DNA of 64,000 nucleotides from Flavobacterium degerlachei (lineage in GTDB: Bacteria > Bacteroidota > Bacteroidia > Flavobacteriales > Flavobacteriaceae). How positions within the stretch are numbered: the first letter of the stretch is position 1; the number at the start of each line of letters is the position of its first letter. This document shows, piece after piece, positions 36,094 to 45,718 of this stretch. The position numbers and the translations under genes were made by a program. The DNA lies in assembly GCF_900106645.1 (NCBI RefSeq), contig NZ_FNMV01000003.1:62001-126000 (forward strand). Reading direction: 5' to 3'. Below the pieces are notes generated by a model that was given only the letters and a program-made list of their open reading frames with translations, did not search any database and was not told the origin of the DNA.

Positions 36094-39000
36094 ATGTTTT
36101 CAAAATTTATTGACAGGCCAGTATTGTCAACAGTGATATCCATTATCATCGTAATCTTAGGGGTTATAGGCTTACTTTCACTTCCAGTTTCACAGTATCC
36201 AGAAATAGCGCCACCAACAGTAACAGTTACAGCAAATTATCAAGGAGCAAGTGCTGAAATAGTAATGAACTCAGTAGTTATTCCTTTAGAAGAGCAAATT
36301 AACGGTGTTGAAGACATGTCATATATGACTTCAACATCAAATAATGATGGTTCAGCTTCGATAAGTATTTATTTTAAATTAGGTACAAATCCTGATTTAG
36401 CAGCCGTGAATGTGCAAAATCGTGTATCACGTGCCACACCTTTATTACCACAAGAGGTTACAAAAGCAGGAGTTACCACATCGAAAAGACAAAGTGATAA
36501 TATTTTGATTTTCTCTTTATACAGTGAAAACCCTGATTATGACATGACTTTTCTTCAAAATTATGCTAATATCAACATTTTACCCAAAATAAAAAGGGTT
36601 GCAGGTGTTGGAGAAGCGGTGATTTTTGGTCAAAAGGACTACTCTATGCGTATTTGGCTTAAGCCTGATGTAATGGGTGCATATGGTCTAGTACCTTCTG
36701 ATATTTCTGCATTATTAGCAGAACAAAATATAGAAGCTGCACCAGGACAATTGGGTGAAAATAGTGGACAATCTTTCCAATATACTTTAAAATACAAAGG
36801 GCGTCTTCAAGACACTAAAGAGTTTGAAGAAATTGTTGTTCGTTCAACAGAAAACGGTGAAATTCTTAAATTAGGTGATGTAGCCAGAATTGAATTAGGT
36901 GCTGTAAATTATGCTAGTAATACACTTACTAATGGTAATCAATCAGTCGCTATTGCAATTGCACAAACGGCAGGTTCGAATGCTCAAGAAGTAATTGAAG
37001 GCTCCTTAAAAGTTTTAGATGAATCAGAAGCTAATTTCCCTAAAGGAGTACATTATACGACCTTAATTAACGCTAATGATTTCTTAGATGAATCGATTAC
37101 AAAAGTGATTCATACGTTAATAGAAGCCTTTATATTAGTGTTTATTGTGGTTTTTATCTTCTTACAAGATTGGAGATCAACACTTATTCCAGCAATTTCT
37201 GTTCCCGTTGCAATTTTAGGAACGTTCTTTTTCCTTAGCTTATTTGGCTTTACGATTAACTTGTTGACGTTATTTGCACTTGTACTTGCCGTTGGAATTG
37301 TGGTCGATGATGCCATTGTGGTTGTGGAAGCCGTACATGCAAAAATGGAAGCCGGCGAACACGATCCTAAAAAAGCTGCTCATAGTGCTATGGGTGATAT
37401 TAGTAGCGCCATTATTTCGATTACTTTGGTAATGTCTGCCGTATTTATACCCGTGTCATTTATTAGCGGTTCAGCTGGAGTTTTCTACAAACAATTTGGT
37501 TTAACATTAGCGGTTTCTATTGTGTTGTCAGCAATTAATGCGCTGACACTTTCTCCAGCTTTATGTGCGATTTTCTTGAAACCTCATGAGAACGAAAAGA
37601 AAACAGGCTTTTTAGACCGTTTTTATACTGCATTTAATGTTGGATTTGATACAACAACTAAAAAATACAAAAGATCAGTAGAGTTTTTCATAAAACGCAA
37701 ATGGTTAGCATTCTTAGGAATAGCCGTTTTTGCTGGAATATTTGTTTTGTTATTAAATATCACTCCTAAGGCTTTTGTACCTGGAGAAGATACTGGAGCA
37801 ATACTTTCAGATGTTTCTCTTCCGCCAGGAACATCACTTGAAAATACTGAAAAAGTATTATTAGAAATTGAAAACAAGATTAAAGATATTCCTGAGATCA
37901 AAGAAGTCCTTCGTATATCTGGTCGAAGTTTGATTAGTGGTACGGGGAGCAACTACGGAATGGTAATTGTAAAATTGAAAACTTGGGCAGAACGTAAAGA
38001 CGCCAATCAAGAAATATCCATGATAGTTAAAGACTTGTTTAAACGAACTGCTGCAGTAAAAAATGCTAGAGTTCTTTATTTTGCTCGTCCTACACTTGTT
38101 GGTTTTGGTTTTACCAATGGATTTGAATTCCAATTGCAAGATCAAAAAGGAGGAACAATTCAAGAATTAAGTGAGGTTAACAATAACTTTTTGGCAGCCT
38201 TAAACAATCGTCCAGAAATAAAATATGCAGCCACTTCATTCTCTCCAAATTATCCGCAATATAGAATTGACCTGAATGTAGCAGCCATAAAAAGATCAGG
38301 CTTAAGTGTTTCTGATGTTTTAGGAACGATGCAAGGTTATTATGGTGGTGTTTACGCATCTAACTTTAATAAGTTTGGAAAACAATTCCGAGTTGTATAT
38401 CAATCAGAACCTCAATTCAGAGCTAATCCAGAATCTTTGAATAAAGTTTTAGTACGAAATGACAAAGGGCAAATGGCTCCTATTTCTCAATTTATTACTT
38501 TAGAAAAAGTATTTGGCCCACAAGCTATTGATCGTTTTAACTTGTTTACATCTGTTAAAGTTACCGGAGCACCTAATGAAGGGTTTAGTACTGGTGACGC
38601 TATTAAAGCCGTTGAAGAAGTAGCTAGTCAAAAACTACCTATTGGTTATGGTTACGAATTCTCAGGAATGACGCGTGAGGAAATTAGTGCAGGCGGACAA
38701 ACATTGTATATTTTCTTATTGTGTTTAGTTTTTGTTTATTTCTTATTAGCAGCCCAATATGAAAGTTATATGTTGCCTTTTGCAGTATTAATTTCCTTAC
38801 CAATTGGTTTAGCAGGAGCTTACATATTTGCTTATCTATTTAATGTGAGTAACAATATTTACTTACAAATTACGCTCATCATGCTGATCGGATTGCTCGC
38901 TAAGAATGCGATTTTGATAGTAGAGTTTTCTGTAGAAGCGAGAAAAAAAGGATTAAGTATTACTCAAGCTGCAGTCCAAGGTGCTGTTGCACGTTTGCGT

Positions 39001-39261
39001 CCTATTTTGATGACCTCATTTGCATTTATCTTCGGATTATTGCCTCTTATGTTGGCTCAAGGAGCAGGAGCTGTAGGAAACAAATCCATTGGAACTGGAG
39101 CAATTGGAGGAATGTTGATAGGTACGCTACTTGGTGTATTTGTAATTCCAGTACTGTTTATTGTTTTCCAATCATTACAAGAACGAGTTAGCACTAAACC
39201 ACTTCCTGTATTAAATCAGGAATCAGATGTTCCACTTTTAGAAAAAGAAAATGAAAAATAA
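36094..39261 (+). CDS. RND efflux permease, HAE1 family (AcrB-like)
   Basis: A 1055-residue pump of standard length with twelve membrane helices and two large periplasmic loops. The proton-relay acidic pair is in VGIVVDDAIVVVEAV (about 405-415), and the N-terminus FIDRPVLSTVISIIIVILG is classic for HAE1. The substrates are likely hydrophobic drugs, dyes or detergents. It lies between the adaptor and outer-membrane channel genes; its last 11 bp overlap the start of the channel gene. Confidence 0.97.
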   Translation: MFSKFIDRPVLSTVISIIIVILGVIGLLSLPVSQYPEIAPPTVTVTANYQGASAEIVMNSVVIPLEEQINGVEDMSYMTSTSNNDGSASISIYFKLGTNPDLAAVNVQNRVSRATPLLPQEVTKAGVTTSKRQSDNILIFSLYSENPDYDMTFLQNYANINILPKIKRVAGVGEAVIFGQKDYSMRIWLKPDVMGAYGLVPSDISALLAEQNIEAAPGQLGENSGQSFQYTLKYKGRLQDTKEFEEIVVRSTENGEILKLGDVARIELGAVNYASNTLTNGNQSVAIAIAQTAGSNAQEVIEGSLKVLDESEANFPKGVHYTTLINANDFLDESITKVIHTLIEAFILVFIVVFIFLQDWRSTLIPAISVPVAILGTFFFLSLFGFTINLLTLFALVLAVGIVVDDAIVVVEAVHAKMEAGEHDPKKAAHSAMGDISSAIISITLVMSAVFIPVSFISGSAGVFYKQFGLTLAVSIVLSAINALTLSPALCAIFLKPHENEKKTGFLDRFYTAFNVGFDTTTKKYKRSVEFFIKRKWLAFLGIAVFAGIFVLLLNITPKAFVPGEDTGAILSDVSLPPGTSLENTEKVLLEIENKIKDIPEIKEVLRISGRSLISGTGSNYGMVIVKLKTWAERKDANQEISMIVKDLFKRTAAVKNARVLYFARPTLVGFGFTNGFEFQLQDQKGGTIQELSEVNNNFLAALNNRPEIKYAATSFSPNYPQYRIDLNVAAIKRSGLSVSDVLGTMQGYYGGVYASNFNKFGKQFRVVYQSEPQFRANPESLNKVLVRNDKGQMAPISQFITLEKVFGPQAIDRFNLFTSVKVTGAPNEGFSTGDAIKAVEEVASQKLPIGYGYEFSGMTREEISAGGQTLYIFLLCLVFVYFLLAAQYESYMLPFAVLISLPIGLAGAYIFAYLFNVSNNIYLQITLIMLIGLLAKNAILIVEFSVEARKKGLSITQAAVQGAVARLRPILMTSFAFIFGLLPLMLAQGAGAVGNKSIGTGAIGGMLIGTLLGVFVIPVLFIVFQSLQERVSTKPLPVLNQESDVPLLEKENEK

Positions 39262-40651
39262 AATATACAAAGTCGCACTTTTGACTGTGACTGCAACAGT
39301 AATGCAATCGTGTTTTGTTGCCAAAGAATATGAACGTCCGGAATTAAAAACGGAGAATTTGTACCGAAATGAAGTAGTGTCAACAGACACTACTTCATTA
39401 GCAAATGTATCATGGGATAAAATTTTTACTGATCCGCTTTTGCAAGGTTATATTTCAAAAGGATTACAAAACAATTTAGATATCCGTATTGCCATGCAAA
39501 ACATTGCTGCTGCACAAGCGACAATGAAACAGGGAAAAGCGGGCTACTTCCCTACTCTTTCAGCGAGCACGGATTGGACTCACAACAAAATTTCTAAAAA
39601 TAGCCAGTCAGGTTCGTTTTTGACTGATTTGAATACAGATCAATATCAATTGTATGGTAGTCTTTCTTGGGAAGCTGATATTTGGGGTAAAATAAGAAGT
39701 AATAAACGCGCTACTAATGCGGCTTACCTACAAACAACAGCTGTGAATCAAGCTATAAAAACGCAATTGATTGCTAATATCGCTACCACTTATTACCAAT
39801 TACTTTCTGTTGATGCACAAATTAAAGTAGCCGAAGAAACTTTAATCAATCGCGATAAAAGTGTCGAAACTATTTTAGCCTTGAAAAAAGCAGGTAATGT
39901 TACTGAAGTAGGTGTAAAACAAACTGAAGCACAAAAATACGCTACGGAGATAATTATTGCCGACTTGAAAAACAGCATTCTTATTTTAGAAAATACGATG
40001 AGTGCACTTTTGGGAGAAGCTTCAGCTAAAATTGAACGTTCTACTTTTGAATCTCAAAGTTTGCAACCCGCAATCACATTAGGTGTTTCTGCTAATTTAT
40101 TACGAAACAGACCGGATGTAATTGCTGCCGAATACAACTTGATTACCAACTTTGAGATGACTAACGTTGCAAAAAGTGGTTTTTATCCAAGTTTAAAAAT
40201 AACGGCTACTGGAGGACTTCAAAGTATAGATTTAAAAGAGTGGTTTAGTGCTAATTCGCTTTTCGCCAATGTAATTACAGGTTTGACACAACCTATTTTC
40301 AATCAAAGACAAGTGAAAACAAAGTATGAAATTGCGCAGGCGAATCAAGAAAAGGCCTATTTGCAATTTGAGCAATCATTGTTAACTGCAGCTAAAGAGG
40401 TTTCAGATGCTTTAGCACAATATAATAATGAAACTTATAAGATTTCTATTCGAAAAAAACAGGCTGACGCATTATCAAAAGCAAGTATGTTCTCTGACGA
40501 ATTATTAACTTATGGTTTGGCAAATTATTTAGAAGTATTGACTGCTAAGGACGCCGCTTTAAATTCTGATTTAAGTTTAGTAGATAATAAGTTTCAACAA
40601 TATAAAGCTGTAATCCAATTGTACAGAGCCCTTGGTGGTGGATGGCAATAA
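39251..40651 (+). CDS. RND efflux outer-membrane lipoprotein channel (NodT/TolC-like)
   Basis: A 466-residue outer-membrane factor with a lipoprotein signal (VMQSC, lipid Cys at about 21) and two repeats of the long alpha-hairpin/beta-strand unit, with LLRNRPDVIAAEYNL and TQPIFNQRQVKTKYEIAQANQEKAYLQFEQSL typical of the NodT family. It completes a four-gene regulator-adaptor-pump-channel operon that ends at a strong terminator 42 bp downstream. Confidence 0.95.
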   Translation: MKNKIYKVALLTVTATVMQSCFVAKEYERPELKTENLYRNEVVSTDTTSLANVSWDKIFTDPLLQGYISKGLQNNLDIRIAMQNIAAAQATMKQGKAGYFPTLSASTDWTHNKISKNSQSGSFLTDLNTDQYQLYGSLSWEADIWGKIRSNKRATNAAYLQTTAVNQAIKTQLIANIATTYYQLLSVDAQIKVAEETLINRDKSVETILALKKAGNVTEVGVKQTEAQKYATEIIIADLKNSILILENTMSALLGEASAKIERSTFESQSLQPAITLGVSANLLRNRPDVIAAEYNLITNFEMTNVAKSGFYPSLKITATGGLQSIDLKEWFSANSLFANVITGLTQPIFNQRQVKTKYEIAQANQEKAYLQFEQSLLTAAKEVSDALAQYNNETYKISIRKKQADALSKASMFSDELLTYGLANYLEVLTAKDAALNSDLSLVDNKFQQYKAVIQLYRALGGGWQ

Positions 40652-40692
40652 ACGGACTTCGGTACAAAGAATAAAATAGGTTTGTTAATTCG

Positions 40693-40729
40693 AAAAAAGC
40701 CACTGAGTACGATACGCAGTGGCTTTTTT
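40693..40729. terminator. bidirectional terminator after the efflux operon
   Basis: A 13-bp perfect stem AAAAAAGCCACTG/CAGTGGCTTTTTT with an 11-base loop, between the efflux operon and the convergent SRPBCC gene. Confidence 0.87.
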
Positions 40730-40832
40730 ATGTTTAGTTGTGAAATTGAACAACTAGGAATTCCTGAAACTTTATACACCTCGGTTCGCTAAGTCATTTA
40801 ATTATTAGCTCACTTCTACTGCTGATTTCTTA

Positions 40833-41327
40833 TTAGCTATTTAGCATTCCTTTGAAGTCTGGATTTTTATTCCTTAGATCCACACCACCTTCATAAACTG
40901 ATTTTAAATTTAAAAGGTAAAAGGACCAACCTGACTCGCATCCCAATCGGGTATTTAGTTTTGATTCATTATCTGTTGGAATGTTTTTTTGTGTTAATTC
41001 TACAATCACGTACTCCCCTTGTTTTTTGAGTTGAACATCGACTAAACATTCTCCCGCAAAAGTAAATTGCAAATGGTCAATTCCGTTCGCTTTTGTTACT
41101 TTTCCTTCTTCAATAACATCATACAAATACCAAGACCATTCGTATTTATCATTTTTCAAAATATTTTCCTGACTGTCAACAATACCCTTCTCCGCTCTAC
41201 GAAAGATAGCTTTACTTAAAAACCAACTTTCTAATGCCGCTGGTTTTGTCCAAGCATTATAAATATCAAAAAGATTTCCTTCTACAGCAATTTTCTTTGT
41301 GAATTTAGTCCAGTCGAAAGTTTCCAT
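40833..41327 (-). CDS. SRPBCC/AHSA1-family protein
   Basis: A 164-residue protein of the START-like SRPBCC superfamily, AHSA1 branch. It shows the usual opening IAVEGNLFDIYNAWTKPAALESWFLSKAIF, a central strand set, and the closing helix GCESGWSFYLLNLKSVYEGG. Such proteins bind small hydrophobic ligands or assist chaperones; no specific role can be read. It is a single gene. The 217 bases upstream (41328-41544) show no clear promoter box. Confidence 0.88.
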   Translation of the reverse strand: METFDWTKFTKKIAVEGNLFDIYNAWTKPAALESWFLSKAIFRRAEKGIVDSQENILKNDKYEWSWYLYDVIEEGKVTKANGIDHLQFTFAGECLVDVQLKKQGEYVIVELTQKNIPTDNESKLNTRLGCESGWSFYLLNLKSVYEGGVDLRNKNPDFKGMLNS

Positions 41328-41544
41328 CTTGTTTTATTTTTAATTATACGCACTTTTTAAAATTACATTTATCAGTTATTCAGTAATATGAACTATATAA
41401 CTAAGGTAATAAATAAAAGATAAAAGCACCAACTAATCAACTAATAAACAGTTAATTGCATTTTAATATCAGCTGTTTCATACAATTAGTGCAACAATAG
41501 TACTTCGTTGAAAAGTATCCTTTTACAAAGCTTGAGGGCATTGA

Positions 41545-42405
41545 TTATGGTGCACTAAAACGAAATAACCATTTTGGAATGGCATCTCCGAGAAGTTCTG
41601 TTGAAAGAATATTGTTATGCTCTAATGCATCCATCTCCCAAAAAAGTGTCTTATTGTGCATACTGCTTTCTTTATAAAACTGCATATCACTTTCAAAAGG
41701 ATTTTCGGTATCCTGATTGCCGTGTATTAGCCAAATAGGTTTATTAGCCAAGGCTCCTATTTGATCAAATTGCGGAATACCAGCAATACTCACTACGGCA
41801 GCAAACAAATCGGGTTGAGAGGATAAAGTGTTGATTACGGTTGAAGCTCCCATTGAGAAACCCACGAGATAAATTCGCTTACTATCAATATTTAAATTCG
41901 CCTTTAAGGAATCAATAAGCTGCAGCGTAGTTTGCACAGGACCTTGAGCAACAGATACAATTACAGCCCTATTTTTATCCATCGAATAATTAGACGAACG
42001 AACCGAAAATTGTGGAGCAAGTACATAAGCGGGATACTTTTTTTGAATGTTATCCACGGCCCAAAGTTTTGCTAATAATCCCAATTGACTTTCATTATCA
42101 GTACCAATAGCAGCTGATCCATGAAATACGATGACTAGTGGGAATTTATCAATCTCTCGCTTCAATTTTGGTTTCAGTAAACGGTAGTGAATAGGAATAT
42201 TTTGGCTCCCAGTGTAAGATCCAATTTCAAAAACTGTATTGGAAACACTTCTAATTTCTCCTTTTAATTTTTGTAAAGATATGGTGTCGCTATCCTTTGC
42301 GACAAATCGTTTTCCGAATTTTGGATTACTGCTGTTACAAGAAAAAAGGCCAAAGAGAAGCGAAACGATTGCAACTATTACATAGATTTTTTTTGAATTA
42401 TTCAT
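41545..42405 (-). CDS. alpha/beta-hydrolase lipoprotein (esterase/peptidase-like)
   Basis: A 286-residue protein with a lipoprotein signal (GLFSC, lipid Cys near residue 23) and an alpha/beta-hydrolase fold. The nucleophile elbow is GFSMGAS, the oxyanion region is VIVFHGSAA, the acid is near IHGNQDTENPF and the His is in ALEHNN. It resembles the prolyl-oligopeptidase/PHB-depolymerase-like esterases. It follows the Coa1-like gene by 16 bp and is probably co-transcribed. Confidence 0.85.
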   Translation of the reverse strand: MNNSKKIYVIVAIVSLLFGLFSCNSSNPKFGKRFVAKDSDTISLQKLKGEIRSVSNTVFEIGSYTGSQNIPIHYRLLKPKLKREIDKFPLVIVFHGSAAIGTDNESQLGLLAKLWAVDNIQKKYPAYVLAPQFSVRSSNYSMDKNRAVIVSVAQGPVQTTLQLIDSLKANLNIDSKRIYLVGFSMGASTVINTLSSQPDLFAAVVSIAGIPQFDQIGALANKPIWLIHGNQDTENPFESDMQFYKESSMHNKTLFWEMDALEHNNILSTELLGDAIPKWLFRFSAP

Positions 42406-42421
42406 ATAAGAAATAGCATAA

Positions 42422-42850
42422 TTACTTTACAATGGAGATCACTTCTTTAGTCGAATTAATCCTAATATTAATTTTTTCGTATTGCCAGTTATTCCCTTTT
42501 TTGAAGGCCGAAATATCCATTTTTCCCTTTGCCTTACTTCCTTTAATTCGTACTGTGGTTTCTATTCGCTGTTTATCAGTTGAATATTTTGCACTTCCTT
42601 CTAAAATTGCTAATTGATCTAAAGGTTCCAAATTACCAAGAATCGAGATAGCCTCATCATTTGTATTCACTTTTGCTAAAGCGTTTTCATAAAGTGCATT
42701 TTCTGAATAGGCCTGAACCACATCAATACTATTAGTATTAGCTACAGAAATAAGAAATAGCCAAATACCTAGTGCTAAAACAATAACAGCTAAGAACCAT
42801 TTCCAGTTTCTTTCCCACCAATTTCTTTTGTAGACTAAATCATTACTCAT
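42422..42850 (-). CDS. Coa1-like membrane protein
   Basis: A 142-residue protein with one N-terminal membrane helix (about 16-36) after the motif YKRNWWERNWKW and a small soluble domain with LGNLEPLDQLAILEGSAKYS. The WWxRNWKW plus LG...G pattern fits the bacterial 'cytochrome c oxidase assembly factor Coa1 family' annotation. A real role in oxidase assembly is unproven. It lies between a two-helix membrane protein and the esterase lipoprotein on the same strand. Confidence 0.75.
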   Translation of the reverse strand: MSNDLVYKRNWWERNWKWFLAVIVLALGIWLFLISVANTNSIDVVQAYSENALYENALAKVNTNDEAISILGNLEPLDQLAILEGSAKYSTDKQRIETTVRIKGSKAKGKMDISAFKKGNNWQYEKINIRINSTKEVISIVK

Positions 42851-42905
42851 TCTCTTTTATTTTTAAGGCACACTATTTTAAGCATACCATAGCTTTCTAG
42901 AGTCG

Positions 42906-43115
42906 CTATTCCTTAGCTATCTTTTCAGCGTTTCTTATATCCATATACGATTTCATAAACAGTACTGCTATTGCCAATCTGAAAAAACGGTACACCCAAA
43001 TATTCACTTCCCAAAATAAGAGTTCGTGTGTCGCTTCAGCATCGAATAAAGAATCGATGAATGATAATAAAAAGACGATAGCAAATACTAAGTATACGTT
43101 TTTGTGCATTTTCAT
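42906..43115 (-). CDS. small two-helix membrane protein
   Basis: A 69-residue protein with two predicted membrane helices (about 5-21 and 38-57) and a charged C-terminus NAEKIAKE. A second in-frame ATG two codons in could also be the start. I do not recognise the family. It is 55 bp upstream of the Coa1-like gene and likely the first gene of a three-gene transcript with it and the esterase. Confidence 0.65.
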   Translation of the reverse strand: MKMHKNVYLVFAIVFLLSFIDSLFDAEATHELLFWEVNIWVYRFFRLAIAVLFMKSYMDIRNAEKIAKE

Positions 43116-43561
43116 AAATGGATATTTGGATGTTTATTGAGGTTGTGTTTATTATTTAATTTTAACTGTTCGTTTTGTTTTACTGCTTTGTATGGCAGCA
43201 TCCATCACTTCTATAACAATCATATTGTTTTGTAAAGAGGAAAGCTCTAAACTACTACGAATTTATAAAAATAAAGGAAAAAGCATCTAATTCTTAGTAA
43301 ATATGAATTTATTTTTTGACGATTATTCAACATTTTCATTAAACAAATACAATTTCACAAACAGAACTATTTCCAAATTAGAATAATCTATTTTTTGTTT
43401 TACATCTATTAGTATTGAATTAAATTGTTATAAATCAACTATTTTAATAAAGTTTTATTCTGAAACATTGCTTCTGCAAATCAATAAAATTATCTTTGAT
43501 AGACTAATCAACACAATTGAAAATAAATATAATCAACAGCGTACTTAATATCTAAATAAAC
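43116..43561. other. 446-bp intergenic region
   Basis: Very AT-rich, between the divergent small membrane-protein gene and metY. It holds the metY promoter at 43468-43498 and two minor hairpins (CTGC...GCAG near 43181-43198 and AGAG-GAAA-GCTCT near 43236-43248). I see no SAM riboswitch signature and no convincing gene. Confidence 0.6.
43468..43498 (+). promoter_or_regulatory. promoter of metY
   Basis: TTG at 43468-43470, a 20-base spacer and TATCTTTG at 43491-43498. The ATG of metY is 63 bp downstream. Confidence 0.55.
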
Positions 43562-44836
43562 ATGAGCACACCAAAATTTGCAACAAACGCATTACATGCA
43601 GGGCATGACGTAACAAAACATGGAGGAACAAGAGCAGTTCCTATTTACCAAACGTCTTCATACGTTTTTAATAACTCTGAGCATGCCGCCAATTTATTTG
43701 GACTTGCTGAAGCAGGTTATATTTACACTAGATTAAACAATCCAACGAATGATATTTTAGAACAACGTCTTGCTGCACTTGAAGGTGGTATTGCAGCGGT
43801 AGTTACGGCTTCAGGAACTGCGGCCATTGCAACATCCTTATTGGTTTTATTAAAAACTGGAGATCACATTGTGGCTTCCAGCAGTTTGTATGGCGGAACT
43901 TTCAACCTGTTAAAAACTACTTTGCCAAGATTAGGGATCACTACCACATTTGTAGATCCTTCAGATCCGACAAATTTCACAAAAGCAGCTCAAGATAATA
44001 CAAAAGTATTTTTCGTAGAAAGTTTAGGAAATCCTAAATTAGATGTATTGGATATAAAAGCTATTGCGGCTGAAGCCAAAGCTTTCAAAGTTCCGTTCAT
44101 AGTTGATAACACTGTGGCAACACCTTATTTATTAAACCCTATTGAACATGGAGCAAACATTGTAATTCACTCCTTAACTAAATATATCGCTGGAAATGGA
44201 ACTTCATTGGGAGGAGCAGTTATAGATGCCGGTACATTTGATTGGAGCAGCGGAAAATTCCCAGAATTCACAGAGCCAAACGAAGGATATCACGGACTGA
44301 TTTATCACGAGGCACTAGGTGCAGCGGCTTTCATTGCTAAAGTTAGAATCGAAGGATTACGCGACTTTGGTGCAGCTTTGAGTCCATTTAATGCTTTTCA
44401 AATTATTCAGGGATTAGAAACTTTACCTATTCGCGTTCAGAAACACAGCGAAAATGGTTTGGCTTTAGCGGAGTGGTTACAAACACAAGAGCAAGTAGCT
44501 TGGGTAAACTATCCAGGATTGAAATCAAGTAAATACTATGACTTGGCACAACAATATTTACCAAAAGGTCAAAATGGCTTAGTGACTTTTGGTTTAAAAG
44601 GCGGATTTGAAGCGGCTAAAAAAGTGGCTGATGAAACAAAATTATTCTCGCTTTTGGCAAATATTGGAGATACAAAATCATTAGTGATACACCCCGCAAG
44701 CACAACACATCAGCAGTTGTCTGATGAGCAACAAGTTACCTCAGGCGTAACTAAAGATTTGATTCGTTTGTCAGTAGGACTTGAGGATATCGATGATTTG
44801 AAAGCAGATCTAAAAGCTGTTTTCGATACATTATAG
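43562..44836 (+). CDS. metY: O-acetylhomoserine aminocarboxypropyltransferase (sulfhydrylase)
   Basis: A 424-residue PLP enzyme of the Cys/Met metabolism family, of standard MetY length. It has GGTRAVPIYQTSSYVF, YIYTRLNNPTNDILEQRLAALEGG, the PLP-Lys in HSLTKYIAG (K207), and the C-terminal HPASTTHQQLSDEQQ segment. It makes homocysteine from O-acetylhomoserine and sulfide. It is a single transcription unit ended by a strong terminator. The methionine link is notable because the NhaC-type gene at 13583 carries a SAM-riboswitch-like leader while this one does not. Confidence 0.95.
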   Translation: MSTPKFATNALHAGHDVTKHGGTRAVPIYQTSSYVFNNSEHAANLFGLAEAGYIYTRLNNPTNDILEQRLAALEGGIAAVVTASGTAAIATSLLVLLKTGDHIVASSSLYGGTFNLLKTTLPRLGITTTFVDPSDPTNFTKAAQDNTKVFFVESLGNPKLDVLDIKAIAAEAKAFKVPFIVDNTVATPYLLNPIEHGANIVIHSLTKYIAGNGTSLGGAVIDAGTFDWSSGKFPEFTEPNEGYHGLIYHEALGAAAFIAKVRIEGLRDFGAALSPFNAFQIIQGLETLPIRVQKHSENGLALAEWLQTQEQVAWVNYPGLKSSKYYDLAQQYLPKGQNGLVTFGLKGGFEAAKKVADETKLFSLLANIGDTKSLVIHPASTTHQQLSDEQQVTSGVTKDLIRLSVGLEDIDDLKADLKAVFDTL

Positions 44837-44913
44837 AACTTTTAAAGTACTACAGAAACTGAAATATATAGAATAGAGTTAACTTCCTGTTCTAATTAAG
44901 ATTGCTACAGATC

Positions 44914-44943
44914 AAAAGCCTCCTGACTTCTCAGGAGGCTTTT
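44914..44943 (+). terminator. metY terminator
   Basis: A 13-bp perfect stem AAAAGCCTCCTGA/TCAGGAGGCTTTT with loop CTTC and trailing T, 77 bp after the metY stop. Confidence 0.9.
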
Positions 44944-45073
44944 TTGATTAAATATAAATATCTTAACTTTTTCTCAGAACGAAACAGTACTAAATTTAAA
45001 TACTAATACCACTGTTTTAAACACAATTGCTGATCAACTATTGTAATATATTTTTTTTTTAGAAATTGTCCTC

Positions 45074-45114
45074 AATTCCCCTCCTTTGGAGGGGTGTCTG
45101 AAGGACGGGGTGGT
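45074..45114 (+). repeat. 41-bp inverted-repeat unit, left copy, flanking the DUF559 gene
   Basis: Contains CCCCTCC-TTT-GGAGGGG followed by TGTCTGAAGGACGGGGTGGT. It ends 3 bp before the stop codon of the DUF559 gene and matches 36 of 41 positions of the reverse-oriented copy at 45566-45606. Confidence 0.9.
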
Positions 45115-45117
45115 TCT

Positions 45118-45645
45118 TCATTCGTTAACGAACTCATCATTTTTTACTCCATAATTCTCAATAATATAATTTTCTAAACTCACTAATACATCAGTCATCC
45201 TGTTCATAACATCTGATACTTTAATTCTATATACTCTTAATCCCAATGATATTAAATAAGCCTCTCTGGCAGAATCATATTCAACTTTAGAATCATGACT
45301 GGAACCATCAATTTCTATAACCAAACCCAATTTTTTGACATAAAAATCAACAATGAAATTCCCAATTAAGCGCTGTCTGTCAAAATCTATTTTATGAAAT
45401 CTTCCTTTGGTCACCTGCATCCAAAAAAGTACTTCAGATAAGTTTTCTGCTTGACGTAATTCTCTTGCCCATTGTTTTAATTTTACATTATACGGAAGCT
45501 TTAAAATAGGATTTAAGTTGATTTGAGTTTTATTTATATAAAAGTCTTGTTGTGCTATGTTATCTACCACCCCATCCTGCGGACACCCCTCCAGCGGAGG
45601 GGAATTTTCAAAACGTAGTTTTCTAGACTTTCTATCCATTCTCAT
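45118..45645 (-). CDS. DUF559 (Vsr-like) endonuclease-domain protein
   Basis: A 175-residue protein from ATG 45645 (ATG 45639 is also possible; the upstream in-frame codon at 45690 is TTG). The DUF559 domain (about 53-160) has the PD-(D/E)XK pattern: FIVDFYVKKLGLVIEIDGSSHD with Asp, then E-x-D, and RVYRIKVSDVM as closing strand. The N-terminal residues NSPPLEGCPQDGVVDN are simply the translation of the 41-bp repeat at 45566-45606, so the gene uses the repeat as coding sequence. The second, inverted copy lies just past its stop. It is probably a DNA nuclease associated with this repeat family. Confidence 0.82.
   Translation of the reverse strand: MRMDRKSRKLRFENSPPLEGCPQDGVVDNIAQQDFYINKTQINLNPILKLPYNVKLKQWARELRQAENLSEVLFWMQVTKGRFHKIDFDRQRLIGNFIVDFYVKKLGLVIEIDGSSHDSKVEYDSAREAYLISLGLRVYRIKVSDVMNRMTDVLVSLENYIIENYGVKNDEFVNE
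45566..45606 (-). repeat. 41-bp inverted-repeat unit, right copy, inside the DUF559 gene
   Basis: Read on the minus strand it has CCCCTCC-GCT-GGAGGGG then TGTCCGCAGGATGGGGTGGT. It encodes about codons 14-27 of the DUF559 protein. Relative to the left copy it differs at five positions, two of them in the hairpin loop. Confidence 0.9.
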
Positions 45646-45718
45646 ATTCTCTTTCAAATTAAATTCGCAATATGATAGTTTTTTACGCAAGCATCAAATA
45701 GCAATTGGCTAGAGTTTA

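Noticed and set aside
43192..43290. 32-codon frame in the gap upstream of metY
   Set aside because: No promoter box, conserved feature or terminator supports it, and the surrounding region is AT-rich noise.
43116..43561. Possible SAM riboswitch before metY
   Set aside because: I looked for GGAGGGA, GCAACC and GGTGC signatures and found none in this leader, although metY is a common target.
45646..45690. Upstream extension of the DUF559 gene to 45690
   Set aside because: The extended frame starts at TTG while two ATG codons follow at 45645 and 45639.
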